64,000 nucleotides of DNA from Rhizobium leguminosarum (GCF_001679785.1 NZ_CP016287.1:1054001-1118000); one strand, 5' to 3'. Positions 55,180 to 63,439 are shown, counted from the first letter of the stretch. The notes: a model not told the origin generated them from the sequence alone. Program-made: numbers and translations.

Positions 55180-56420
55180 GTCGGCACCGGCAACGCGATC
55201 TCGCGCAGTGTCTCCGTGGCGATGCGCACATAGGCGGAAACCGACTCTGGATCCCGATGACCGAGCAACTCCGACACCACCTGGGGTCGCGCGCCAAGAT
55301 CGATCTGGCGCGCTGCATGGGAGTGTCGCAAGACATGGCTGCCCAGAAATGGCGCATCGATCCCCGCGATCTTCGCATGCTTCACGACAATGTGGCGTAT
55401 CGCGCTCGAACCGACGAATGCCTCCAGCGGCATCTTCAGCGGCACGAAGAGGTGGCGCGTCGGCGTATCAGCGGGCCGGCCATGGCGCAGGTAGTGCGCC
55501 AGCGCCTCGGCAACCGGCGGCAACAGCGGCAGCGTGAACGCGACTCCCGTCTTTGGGCGGCAGACCGACAGCGTGCCGGCATCCCAGTCGATGTCCTGAA
55601 ACTGCAGGCGGATAATCTCGCCGGCGCCGAAGCCATAGACGCTCATCATCAGCAGGATCGCGTAGTCGCGAAGGCCCCTCGGGCTCGATCTGTCCACCGC
55701 CCTCAGGAGCCGCTGCACATCCTCCCAGGAAAGGGCGCGTCTGGGCCGCTCATAGCGTCGCTGCACGGGGGCGATCACGGCCTCGCTGATATCGACCGGG
55801 CTGCGACCGCTCCAATGCAGGAAACGGCAAAAGCAGCGTACTGTGCAGGCAATATCGCCCACATGCGATTGGGAATAGCGTGCGGCGCAGTCAACCAGAA
55901 ACGCGTCAATGTCGACAAGCTGCATCGAATGCCAGTCTCTATTAGCCAGAACCAGGTGATCGGAAAGCTTGCCGAGGTGGTCCAGCTTTCTATGGACCGT
56001 CGCCTGAGGATTACCCCGATGCTGGGCGAGATAGGCGGCATATTGCGCAAGCAACGGCGTCGATGGCGACTTCACCTTCATCGAACGTGGCGGACGCCAG
56101 TCGGGAGGCGAGAGCCTCATAAGATGATAGACACGATTCAGCGCCTGCAGAGCGCTTCGGGAAAGGTGGAGAGAACGTGGATCGAGTCCCCGTCGCTTCG
56201 CATACCAGTCTATGAAGCGACCAACCTGTTCGAGGGTCAGTTCCTCCCGCTCGACCAGACCATGCAGAGCGCAAAAAGTGCGAAATTGTTGGATCCGATT
56301 CAGATAGACGGTCATTGTTCCGGCGCTCAACCGTCCCTCCACGCGCCAGATGCGGCGAATATCGTGGTGGGTGGGAGCGGCAGGGGCAGCTGCGTCGCTA
56401 TGACCGATGAATATGGGCAT
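55176..56420 (-). CDS. Tyrosine recombinase RitA-type
   Basis: 414 aa. Long N-terminal region, core-binding domain (FIDWYAKRRGLDPRSLHLSR), catalytic R near YGFGAGEIIRLQF, HVLRHSHAAR (H-x-x-R), LLGHRDPESVSAYV with the nucleophile tyrosine. The first-box arginine sits in the unusual context GAGEIIR rather than the G-x-R-x-x-E motif, so catalytic competence of this subunit is uncertain. First gene of the trio. Confidence 0.9.
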   Translation of the reverse strand: MPIFIGHSDAAAPAAPTHHDIRRIWRVEGRLSAGTMTVYLNRIQQFRTFCALHGLVEREELTLEQVGRFIDWYAKRRGLDPRSLHLSRSALQALNRVYHLMRLSPPDWRPPRSMKVKSPSTPLLAQYAAYLAQHRGNPQATVHRKLDHLGKLSDHLVLANRDWHSMQLVDIDAFLVDCAARYSQSHVGDIACTVRCFCRFLHWSGRSPVDISEAVIAPVQRRYERPRRALSWEDVQRLLRAVDRSSPRGLRDYAILLMMSVYGFGAGEIIRLQFQDIDWDAGTLSVCRPKTGVAFTLPLLPPVAEALAHYLRHGRPADTPTRHLFVPLKMPLEAFVGSSAIRHIVVKHAKIAGIDAPFLGSHVLRHSHAARQIDLGARPQVVSELLGHRDPESVSAYVRIATETLREIALPVPT

Positions 56421-56424
56421 CGCT

Positions 56425-57096
56425 TTACCTCGATCGGCATAGCGTAGCAGGCGATCGAGGTGGATCAGGCCCCGTATCGTGTTGGCGGGAACTGTTCAGG
56501 GTCACCATACCGCAATCCTCGATCGAGATGGCATCCAGCGCTGAGCAGCCTACATGATCATCGCCAGTTCTCCCCCACACCCGTTGAAAGCCGAGGGGCG
56601 CCGGGATGTCATGCAATATCTGCGGAGCAAGAGTGCGGCGCAGCTGCGTGAGTGGCGGTATCTCGCTTATCGGCAAGTCCTGCGGGGGCGCAATTGATCT
56701 GACAGCGGCAACGGATCTCCTTACCGCTGTGACGCGTCGGCGAAGCCATCGCACAGCGCCCGGCAGGCAAACATCCGGGCCACGCGCAGCGTCAGCGGCC
56801 GCTTCCATGCTTCTTGCCGACATAGCGGCAGCGGCGACGCGCTCTATCGCTGCAAGCGAACCGGGTAGGCGCGCGGCGAGAAAATCCGGCAACAGACTGA
56901 ACGTCATGCGCCCCTGCGGGCAATAATAGCGGGCGACCCGAACACCCGGACTGGTAACGCGCCCATAACTCCCATGACGTCGAAACGAACAGCTGCCGTT
57001 CAAATGCAGCGGGCAGCGCGACAATAGTGCGCGTCGCCATTCCTGCGTGGCGACATAGTCTTCGATCGTCGACATGGTGCGTAGCGGTATCTGCAA
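56425..57096 (-). CDS. Fourth ORF of RIT element, zinc-ribbon-like N-terminus
   Basis: 223 codons ending 4 bp before RitA. The first ~80 residues look like a real domain: SRCPLHLNGSCSFRRHGSYG, then ARYYCPQGRMTFSLLPDFLA, a C-x-x-H / C / C pattern as in transposase zinc ribbons. The C-terminal half is arginine-rich and less convincing. The true start may be the ATG at 57075. Not recognised as a known RIT gene. Possibly a DNA-binding accessory protein. Confidence 0.55.
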   Translation of the reverse strand: MQIPLRTMSTIEDYVATQEWRRALLSRCPLHLNGSCSFRRHGSYGRVTSPGVRVARYYCPQGRMTFSLLPDFLAARLPGSLAAIERVAAAAMSARSMEAAADAARGPDVCLPGAVRWLRRRVTAVRRSVAAVRSIAPPQDLPISEIPPLTQLRRTLAPQILHDIPAPLGFQRVWGRTGDDHVGCSALDAISIEDCGMVTLNSSRQHDTGPDPPRSPATLCRSR

Positions 57097-57230
57097 CGTC
57101 GCCCCCGCAAGCGGCGGCCCGTCAAATCCCAGTCGCAGCTTTTATCTGGAGCCCAGCGTGCCGAAATCTCCGGCCCACATGACATATAGAGTAGGATACC
57201 CCAGATAAAACCATGCTCTGGATAATGCGA

Positions 57231-57252
57231 CTTATCTCGAGCTCGAGATAAG
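57231..57252. repeat. Perfect 22-bp palindrome at RIT right end
   Basis: CTTATCTCGAG followed by its exact reverse complement, between the right inverted repeat (ends 57227) and the target join at 57256. Absent from the left end. It could be a recombinase binding or cruciform site. Confidence 0.7.
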
Positions 57253-57621
57253 GCTCATTGGCGACGAGACTTCCACGACATCTGGACATCAAACAAGTCG
57301 GAGATTGCGCGAGAGGCTCTCGATCGCATCGGAGCGCTTTACGACATCGAGCGTGGCATCAACGGGCAGCCTCCTGAGATCCGTCTTGCTGCGCGTCAAA
57401 AGCAGAGCAAGCCTAAGGTCGATGCATTCCGCCACTGGGCTGAAGCTCAACTCACGCGCATTCCGGGCAAAAGCGATCTGGCGACAGCTTTCCGCTACGG
57501 ATTGAGCCGATGGTCTTCGCTCTGTCTGTTCCTCGAAGAAGGCCGCGTCGCGATCGACAACAATGCCGCCGAGCGGGCACTACGTCCGATAGGCGGACCT
57601 GAGTCATTGTGCACTCCTTTT

Positions 57622-59691
57622 CTAAGTATCTGTAAACATTGGAAGCGTCTCCGTGTCAGCGATGCGACACGGGCGGCCCTTTCGGGCTATCGCGGCTTGG
57701 ACCGTCGCAGAAGCCAGGTCGCTGACCCTGATTTGATACGGTGCACCGCGAACCACCTGTTCGGCGGACAACACCTTCATCTTTATCAGATGGCGTATTC
57801 GATGGTTAGTTACGCCTAATGCCACCGCAGCCTCGGTCATGGTCAGCCATTCGCCGTCTTTGTCGGCCGATTTGTACGCGTGGATCGCACGTACCCGCCT
57901 TACAGAAGCGACCCGATGCGCGGTCCAGGTTTTTCCTTGCCCTGTTGGCATGCCCATTCGATTAAGCGACGCGGCGATATGTTCATCGGACCAGCGACCA
58001 GCCATGCTGCGCATCACCGCCAGGGCATCCTCAGTGGTGGCACAACCGTGTTCACCGGTCTGAGGCTTGCGGACCTTGAGTTCCGAATGCTGGCCGCCCT
58101 TCCAATGGATCGTCAGCACCACGTCACGCACCGCATCGTCGACATCAACGACAATGTCGGCGATGAGTGTACGCAGCAGTTGCTGGCGCACGCGCATGGT
58201 CACATCGGGCGACTCCCAGGCAGCTAAGAGATTGTCGGCCAAGTTCGCGAAGGTGCCTGGATCGACCGCTATTGTCGAAGGCCTGTCGGCAGGCTTGCGC
58301 TCCTCCAGATCCCGCACGCGGCGTAATGCAGTTTCCCAATTCTTCTCAAGCTGCGCGGCGATGAGACGATTGTCGGGATCGCATGCCGCATAGCGACGCT
58401 CAGCCAGGCTGGCCTCGTAACGAGCCTGTTGTAGCTCCAGGTCGTGAATGTGCCGCTGGTCTTCTTGCCGCTCCCTGTGCATCCGCTCTGCTTCAAAGGT
58501 CGCTTCGATCGCTAACGGTTCTACCGCGCGCAACAACTCGCGCGCAACCGCCGCATCGACCTTCGGGCCACCGAACGTCATGCACCGGGGCAAGCCCATC
58601 ATCAGATTCTGCTTGTCGCAGCGATAGACAGGACTGTGTGGATTGCCCGTATAAGCAACACTCAGCCGCCGCCCACACCGTCCGCAGGTTAGGAGTCCCG
58701 ATAATAACGCTTTGCCGCCACGGCCCGATTTAGTCCCGCCCGAGCGGCCATAATTATTGAGCGCCAATTGCTGTTGGTTGCGCTCGTACTCGTCCCAACT
58801 GATGTAACCCTCGTGATGATCCCGGATCATCACCTCCCAGGTGCCGACAGGCTTACCATGCCCATAGCTGCGACGCGCTCGTCCATCAACGATGGCAGTC
58901 CGCTTCTCGCTCTTTCCATAGACGTAGACGCCGGCGTAGAAGGGGTTTTTGAGGATGCCGATTACATTGCGATAACGGACCGGCGTCCAGACGAAGTTGG
59001 TCATGCGCCTTTCATCCGACGGCCGCGGAAAGTGGATTTGATCTTTCGTCATCGACAGCAGCACCTGACGCGCGCTTCCAAGCTCGTGGAAGCGTGCGAA
59101 TACAGATCGGATTACGTCTTGCAGACGCAGATCGGGGTCCAGTCCAAGCCCCGCCTCCCGATGCCAAATGTAGCCGAACGGAACGGAAAGTCGCAATTCG
59201 CCACGGCGCGCTTTCGATCTGGCGGCATCGAGCATGCGGGCTCTCAGCACGCCAAGTTCGAACTCGCTGATACTGCCCTTCATCCCCAGCAGCAGACGAT
59301 CATTGGGCCGACATGGATTGTAGACACCATCGTGATCTATGACGCGGGCTTCAACCAGGCCACATAGTTCGAGCAGATGGTGCCAGTCCCGGCCGTTACG
59401 TGCGAGCCGTGAGGCGTCGAAGCATAAAACGGCACCAACTTTGCCGGCGCACAGCAGGGCGACGAGACGATCGAAGCCGGGGCGCGCGACCGTTCCGCTG
59501 GCAGAGCGTCCGAGGTCATCGTCGATGACCTCAACGTCGAGAAAGCCGCGCTGTCGTGCGACGTCAACAAGATCATACTGCCGTCGCTGGCTTTCCAGAT
59601 TGGTCATCACCTGTGACTGAGTGGACTGCCGAACGTAAACGACGGCCTTGCGTTCAAGCAGCACTGTCGGAATCAGATCAGTGCTGGTCAT
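57622..59691 (-). CDS. Large serine recombinase, element 3
   Basis: 689 aa, intact. Catalytic S23 in VVYVRQST, core with CFDASRLARNGRDWHHLLEL and GMKGSISEFELGVLRARM, recombinase domain (ILKNPFYAGVYVYGKSEKR), zinc ribbon CGRCGRRL...YRCDKQ...C, coiled coil, and a C-terminal MerR-like helix-turn-helix (WLTMTEAAVALGVTNHRIRH). Only moderately similar to the recombinases of elements 1 and 2, so the three are separate lineages. Confidence 0.93.
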   Translation of the reverse strand: MTSTDLIPTVLLERKAVVYVRQSTQSQVMTNLESQRRQYDLVDVARQRGFLDVEVIDDDLGRSASGTVARPGFDRLVALLCAGKVGAVLCFDASRLARNGRDWHHLLELCGLVEARVIDHDGVYNPCRPNDRLLLGMKGSISEFELGVLRARMLDAARSKARRGELRLSVPFGYIWHREAGLGLDPDLRLQDVIRSVFARFHELGSARQVLLSMTKDQIHFPRPSDERRMTNFVWTPVRYRNVIGILKNPFYAGVYVYGKSEKRTAIVDGRARRSYGHGKPVGTWEVMIRDHHEGYISWDEYERNQQQLALNNYGRSGGTKSGRGGKALLSGLLTCGRCGRRLSVAYTGNPHSPVYRCDKQNLMMGLPRCMTFGGPKVDAAVARELLRAVEPLAIEATFEAERMHRERQEDQRHIHDLELQQARYEASLAERRYAACDPDNRLIAAQLEKNWETALRRVRDLEERKPADRPSTIAVDPGTFANLADNLLAAWESPDVTMRVRQQLLRTLIADIVVDVDDAVRDVVLTIHWKGGQHSELKVRKPQTGEHGCATTEDALAVMRSMAGRWSDEHIAASLNRMGMPTGQGKTWTAHRVASVRRVRAIHAYKSADKDGEWLTMTEAAVALGVTNHRIRHLIKMKVLSAEQVVRGAPYQIRVSDLASATVQAAIARKGRPCRIADTETLPMFTDT

Positions 59692-59860
59692 CGTTGAGCT
59701 CCTCGACGGCCAGACCGGCCGCCTGCATCAGCAGGCAAGCCAGTGTTGATATTGCCTTCTTGCGATCCTTGTCGCTCAGTCCGTCGAGCGTGCGGGTTTT
59801 GAATATCAGGTCGAGCTGCCGGCCCGACGCCGGCACCAGCGTGTTGCGGGATCTCATCAT
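59678..59860 (-). CDS. Small protein overlapping serine recombinase 3
   Basis: 60 aa from ATG 59860 (MMRSRNTLVPASGRQLDLIF, DKDRKKAISTLACLLMQAAG). Its last codons overlap the recombinase start by 14 bp. Short helical proteins in this position are usual in such elements. Function unknown. Confidence 0.65.
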   Translation of the reverse strand: MMRSRNTLVPASGRQLDLIFKTRTLDGLSDKDRKKAISTLACLLMQAAGLAVEELNDDQH

Positions 59861-60150
59861 CTTGCTCCTGAGTGATTCTATGTTCACCTCGGAAGAGTGC
59901 CGCCCTCGCACCGCCTGAGACCGGTCTGTTCAGTTCGATCAGCGCCGCAAGATCGACGCGTGCCGTTCCCATGGTCATGCCGCTGCACACCACAGGATCA
60001 ATCATCCACCCCGAAATCGAGACCACCACACCTGAGGGCCCCAAAACCTTCAGAAACCGACCTGTCGCTCGTTCTTCGACGCGGCGAATGGAAACCTTTT
60101 TGCCGAAATACGGATGCCAGCGATAATGGACTTCGACTTCATCGCCGACA
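59861..60150 (-). CDS. DUF5372-like protein, element 3 (no clear start)
   Basis: Reads VHYRWHPYFGKKVSIRRVEE, RATGRFLKVLGPSGVVVSIS and GWMIDPVVCSGMTMGTARVD, ALIEL, a beta-rich protein typical next to recombinases. No ATG/GTG/TTG lies in frame before 60150: the element edge is at 60174, so the original start may have lain in the previous host sequence. The frame stays open past 59861 into the small ORF. Confidence 0.55.
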
Positions 60151-60393
60151 TGGGCAGAATGAACGGGGGATGGGAATTGGAAGGAAAAATTGGCTCTTCG
60201 CCGGCTCGGATAAGGGCGGTGAGCGCATCGCCAACATCCTGACCATCATCGAAACGGTCAAATTGCACGGCCACAATCCGGAGGTCTATCTGACAGACGT
60301 CCTGACCCGGATCCAGGATCACCCCAAGGACCGACTTGAGGACCTATTGCCCTGGAACTGGACGCCAGCGAAAGACCGATGCGAGGTTGCGTG

Positions 60394-60699
60394 ATGGCAC
60401 GCTCGAGGTTCATCTACACGCTCAAGCAAGTCGCCGTCATGATCGGCGAGAACCTCGAACTGATCGAAGAGGTGACCGCCAACGCGGACAACCTCTCCGA
60501 GGGCGAACTGGTTTACGTCAGCGATGGCAGTGAAGATGGCACGAAGGGTCTGACCGAGAATGGTATCGACGAACTTCAAAATCTCCTAACCGACATAAGG
60601 ACGTGGGATGGTGGTATCCACCAGTTCCTCGTCGACGAACAATGCGACCCCGAGATCATCGAGCGCGTCATGGCAGATGAAATGAAACGCGTCCTATAG
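60394..60699 (+). CDS. IS66 fourth ORF (conserved small acidic protein)
   Basis: 101 aa from ATG 60394, which overlaps the tnpC stop (TGATG): translational coupling. MARSRFIYTLKQVAVMIGEN, NADNLSEGELVYVSDG, GLTENGIDELQNLL, DEQCDPEIIERVMADEM. Acidic, probably helical, no known domain. It lies inside the IS66 inverted repeats, and a broken homologue is at 36622-36857, so it is a passenger or accessory gene of this IS66 group rather than chromosomal debris. The gene is intact. Confidence 0.75.
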   Translation: MARSRFIYTLKQVAVMIGENLELIEEVTANADNLSEGELVYVSDGSEDGTKGLTENGIDELQNLLTDIRTWDGGIHQFLVDEQCDPEIIERVMADEMKRVL

Positions 60700-60744
60700 C
60701 TTCGCTCCCTCAACCACGCGAAAATGAGTTCACCGGACGCTCAC

Positions 60745-60913
60745 GATCAACTGGCATCGCGCGGGCGAAGATGTGGAACGCGAGCTGCCGGTTCTCTCGA
60801 CCTTCCTCGGCCATGCCAATGTTCGCGACACCTATTGGTACCTGTCCGCCACGCCGGAACTGATGAACCATGCCGTACGGCGATTGGACAAGCGCTGGGA
60901 GGTACGGTCATGA
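60745..60913 (+). pseudogene. Tyrosine recombinase (RitB-type), C-terminal fragment
   Basis: Reads NWHRAGEDVERELPVLSTFL, GHANVRDTYWYLSATPELMN with the nucleophile tyrosine, to a stop at 60913. The N-terminal part is missing: the IS66 right end is at 60744 and no matching piece is seen left of 41441. Confidence 0.85.
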
Positions 60914-61944
60914 GACGCACGAACGACCTGGCCGTGCTGATCGAGCGGTGGTTCACAGATCGGCTCATGAAGCATCGAGGTGTAAGTTCCAACACCATCG
61001 CCTCCTATCGCGACACCTTCAGGCTCCTGTTTGCGTTCGCACAGACGCGCCTTAGGAGATCCCCATCGCAGTTGACGCTGCGGGATTTGGACGCTCCCTT
61101 CATCGGCGCATTCCTGGAGGATCTTGAGACGAAGAGATCCGCCTCGGTGCGGACCCGGAATCTCCGCCTCACAGCCATCCGCTCTTTCTTCCGATATGCG
61201 GCATTTGAGGAGCCGGCACATAGCGCCCACATTCAGCGTGTGCTCGCGATCCCCAGCAAGCGATGTGACAAGCGGCAGCTTCAGTTTCTAACCAGGCCCG
61301 AGATTGAAGCGATCCTGGACTGTACGGATCGAAGCACGTGGCTGGGACGCCGCGATTACACTCTGCTATTGCTGGCCGCGCAAACGGGGCTGCGGGTCTC
61401 GGAGATCATCGCCCTTGACCGAGACTCGGTAATACTCGGCCAAGGTGCGCATGTGCAATGCGTTGGCAAGGGCCGCAAAGAGCGAAGTACGCCGCTCACA
61501 AAGGTTGCACAGCAAGCCCTTCGTTACTGGCTCAAGGAGCCCACAACGCGAGGCGCAACGGCTCTCTTCCCGAATATGCACGGTGGCAGGCTCAGCGCCG
61601 ACGGCGTGCAGGCGCTGCTGAACAAATATGTCGCCAAAGCCCGCCATCATTGCGTCTCCCTTCGCTCAAAGCGGGTGTCGCCTCATGTCTTACGGCACTC
61701 CGCTGCCATGGAGTTGCTGCAGGCGGGCGTCGACTGCTCGGTCATTGCCCTGTGGTTGGGCCACGAAGCGATGGAAACGACGCTGACCTATCTTCATGCG
61801 CATCTCGAACTGAAGGAAACTGCACTCGCAAAGCTGAAGCCATACGAACGCGTCAAGGCCGAGCGATTTCGACCAAGCGACCGGCTTTTGGAATTCCTGA
61901 ACGCCGCTGACCTGCCACTGAGAATTTCCTCCAGAATGGATTAG
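60910..61944 (+). CDS. Tyrosine recombinase RitC-type, 3' end altered by IS3
   Basis: ATG at 60910 overlaps the preceding stop (ATGA). Core-binding domain (KHRGVSSNTIASYRDTFRLL, RTRNLRLTAIRSFFRYAAFE), catalytic R in TGLRVSEIIALDRD, HVLRHSAAMELL, LGHEAMETTLTYLHAH with the nucleophile tyrosine, then FRPSDRLLEFLNA. Relatives end near LLEFL, so only the last few residues are replaced by IS3 sequence (after 61907). The protein may still be active. Third recombinase trio in the window. Confidence 0.88.
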   Translation: MRRTNDLAVLIERWFTDRLMKHRGVSSNTIASYRDTFRLLFAFAQTRLRRSPSQLTLRDLDAPFIGAFLEDLETKRSASVRTRNLRLTAIRSFFRYAAFEEPAHSAHIQRVLAIPSKRCDKRQLQFLTRPEIEAILDCTDRSTWLGRRDYTLLLLAAQTGLRVSEIIALDRDSVILGQGAHVQCVGKGRKERSTPLTKVAQQALRYWLKEPTTRGATALFPNMHGGRLSADGVQALLNKYVAKARHHCVSLRSKRVSPHVLRHSAAMELLQAGVDCSVIALWLGHEAMETTLTYLHAHLELKETALAKLKPYERVKAERFRPSDRLLEFLNAADLPLRISSRMD

Positions 61945-61969
61945 AGTCCGGACCATTGAGGACGGACAT

Positions 61970-62236
61970 ATGAAGAAGCAGAGATTTACGGAAGAGCAGA
62001 TTATTGCGGTGCTGAAGGAACAGGAGGCGGGTGCGAAGGCAGCCGATCTCTGCCGCAAGCACGGGATTTCAGAAGCAACGTTTTATAATTGGAAAGCCAA
62101 ATACGGCGGCATGGAAGTCTCCGAAGCGAAGCGTCTGAAGGCGCTTGAGGACGAGAATGCGAGGCTAAAGAAGTTGCTGGCCGAGCAGATGCTTGATGCA
62201 GCCGCGCTCCGCGAGCTTCTTGCAAAAAAATGGTAG
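61970..62236 (+). CDS. IS3 OrfA, copy C
   Basis: 88 aa, same protein as at 22402-22668. Confidence 0.93.
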   Translation: MKKQRFTEEQIIAVLKEQEAGAKAADLCRKHGISEATFYNWKAKYGGMEVSEAKRLKALEDENARLKKLLAEQMLDAAALRELLAKKW

Positions 62237-63159
62237 GGCCTGCCGCCCAGCGTGACGCCGTCACGCATCTGAAGGCCGTCATGGGTCTTTCGGAGCGGCG
62301 GGCCTGCCAGATTATATCCGCCGACCGCAAGATGATCCGTTACCGGTCAAGCCGACCGCCGGAGGTTGAACTGCGGACGAAGCTGCGCGACCTCGCCAAT
62401 GAGCGGCGTCGTTTCGGCTACCGTCGGCTGTTTGTCCTGCTTCGGCGGGACGGAGAGCCGTCCGGGGTCAATCGCATCTACCGGCTCTATCGCGAGGAAG
62501 GTCTTTCCGTTCGCAAGCGGAAAGCCAGGCGGCGTGCGGTCGGCACACGTGCGCCGATCCTGGTTGAAGCGAAGGCCAATGCCCGCTGGTCGCTGGACTT
62601 CGTGCATGACCAGTTCGCCTGCGGCAGACGCTTCCGCGTGCTCAACATTGTCGATGACGTGACGCGCGAATGCCTGGCAGCGGTCCCGGACACGTCGATC
62701 TCTGGTCGACGTGTCGCCCGAGAACTGACGACGCTGATCGAACGACGCGGCAAGCCCGGAATGATTGTCTCCGACAACGGCACCGAACTAACGTCGAATG
62801 CCATCCTCGCCTGGTCGAGGGATCACAAGGTCGAGTGGCACTATATCGCGCCGGGGAAGCCAATGCAGAACGGCTATGTCGAGAGTTTCAACGGCCGGAT
62901 GCGCGACGAGTTGCTCAACGAGAGCCTCTTCTTCGGCCTCGATCATGCCCGCAGCGCCATTGCTGAATGGGCTGACGACTATAACCATTTCCGGCCACAC
63001 TCGTCGCTCGGATACCAGACCCCGGCAGGCTACGCCGGGATCATCGCCGCAACCGGCTCCAACGCTGCGCAAGATGAAAGCTTCGCGTTTCCGCCGGTTG
63101 CTCCCACCGCGCCATTTGGCGTATTCAAACCCGCCGAGGCTCTAATCGCAGCCGGATGA
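62230..63159 (+). CDS. IS3 OrfB, copy C
   Basis: 309 aa, same protein as at 22662-23591. Intact DDE core. Confidence 0.94.
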   Translation: MVGPAAQRDAVTHLKAVMGLSERRACQIISADRKMIRYRSSRPPEVELRTKLRDLANERRRFGYRRLFVLLRRDGEPSGVNRIYRLYREEGLSVRKRKARRRAVGTRAPILVEAKANARWSLDFVHDQFACGRRFRVLNIVDDVTRECLAAVPDTSISGRRVARELTTLIERRGKPGMIVSDNGTELTSNAILAWSRDHKVEWHYIAPGKPMQNGYVESFNGRMRDELLNESLFFGLDHARSAIAEWADDYNHFRPHSSLGYQTPAGYAGIIAATGSNAAQDESFAFPPVAPTAPFGVFKPAEALIAAG

Positions 63160-63193
63160 AACTTCAGTGGCAGGTCACCCTCTGAGCATGAGG

Positions 63194-63283
63194 ACTATGC
63201 CGAGTGCCAACCAACGGCGACCCGCCGAACTGGCTGGGAATGCGCGGTTTGCCGTAAATATTAGAAGAGACACTCGGCATAGT
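63194..63283. repeat. 13-bp inverted repeat pair
   Basis: ACTATGCCGAGTG at 63194-63206 and its perfect complement at 63271-63283, 64 bp apart. No gene lies between. It may be ends of a tiny non-autonomous element or IS debris. Confidence 0.55.
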
Positions 63284-63308
63284 TCGCCGGTCGGCATAAA
63301 CGGCAAAG

Positions 63309-63419
63309 ATGAATGCAGTCGATCCGCAAGCTTGGTTGACCCAGACGCTTGAGCGCCTTGCGAATGGATGGCCCAGCAGTGAAATCGACGCGCTCATGCC
63401 ATGGAACTACGCCGCCTGA
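63309..63419 (+). pseudogene. IS66 TnpC, C-terminal fragment
   Basis: NAVDPQAWLTQTLERLANGW then EIDALMPWNYAA and stop, the usual IS66 transposase end. Relic of yet another IS66 copy, joined to kinase debris. Confidence 0.85.
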
Positions 63420-63439
63420 ACGGCCCCGGCTTGTCGCTT

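Larger units (their letters stand above)
53111..57259 (-). mobile_element. Recombinase-in-trio (RIT) element in IS66 tnpC
   Basis: About 4.15 kb inserted at CATT (53107-53110, 57256-57259). Three tyrosine recombinase genes with ATGA overlaps plus a fourth ORF. Imperfect inverted repeats of about 30 bp start at 53107 (CATTATCAAGAGCATGG) and end at 57227 (inverse of CATTATCCAGAGCATGG). A further 28 bp containing a perfect palindrome separate the right repeat from the target. Confidence 0.88.
57594..60174 (-). mobile_element. Serine-recombinase element 3 (in IS66 tnpC)
   Basis: 2581 bp between GG (57592-57593) and GG (60173-60174) within the glycine codon of RPIG-IGRK. On the minus strand: DUF5372-like frame from the very edge, small ORF, large serine recombinase with its stop 28 bp from the other edge. 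Same architecture as elements 1 and 2 but with clearly different proteins. Confidence 0.82.
52099..60394 (+). pseudogene. IS66 TnpC transposase, in three pieces
   Basis: Piece 1 (52099-53110): coiled-coil N-terminus, LRHRQHGASSEKID, zinc motif CNCPTCGG, helix-turn-helix, DDE part with HTDDTPVDVL, up to IVEAACMAH. Piece 2 (57260-57593): RRDFHDIWTSNKSEIAREAL to VAIDNNAAERALRPIG. Piece 3 (60173-60394): GIGRKNWLFAGSDKGGERIA to the stop. The joins restore CMAH-W-RRDF and RPIG-IGRKNW exactly. The original protein would be about 520 aa. No transposase is made in the present state. Confidence 0.92.
41441..60744 (+). mobile_element. IS66-family element expanded by nested insertions
   Basis: Terminal inverted repeats GTGAGCGTCCGGTGAAC at 41441 and, inverted, ending at 60744. 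In order it holds tnpA (41545-43181), tnpB (43178-52026), tnpC (52099-60394) and a fourth ORF (60394-60699), each of the first three cut by other elements. Removing the insertions at 41787-43056, 43384-49403, 49494-51974, 53111-57259 and 57594-60174 gives a contiguous IS66 of about 3.3 kb with open frames. The flanking octamers differ (GAAGTTTT, GATCAACT), so the ends may come from different insertion events. Confidence 0.85.
61908..63177 (+). mobile_element. IS3-family element, copy C
   Basis: Same 1270-bp element as copies A and B with TGACCTGCCACTGA ends. Flanks CCGC and CCCT do not match, so it has no target duplication and probably arose at a recombination junction between two IS3 copies. 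Confidence 0.95.
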
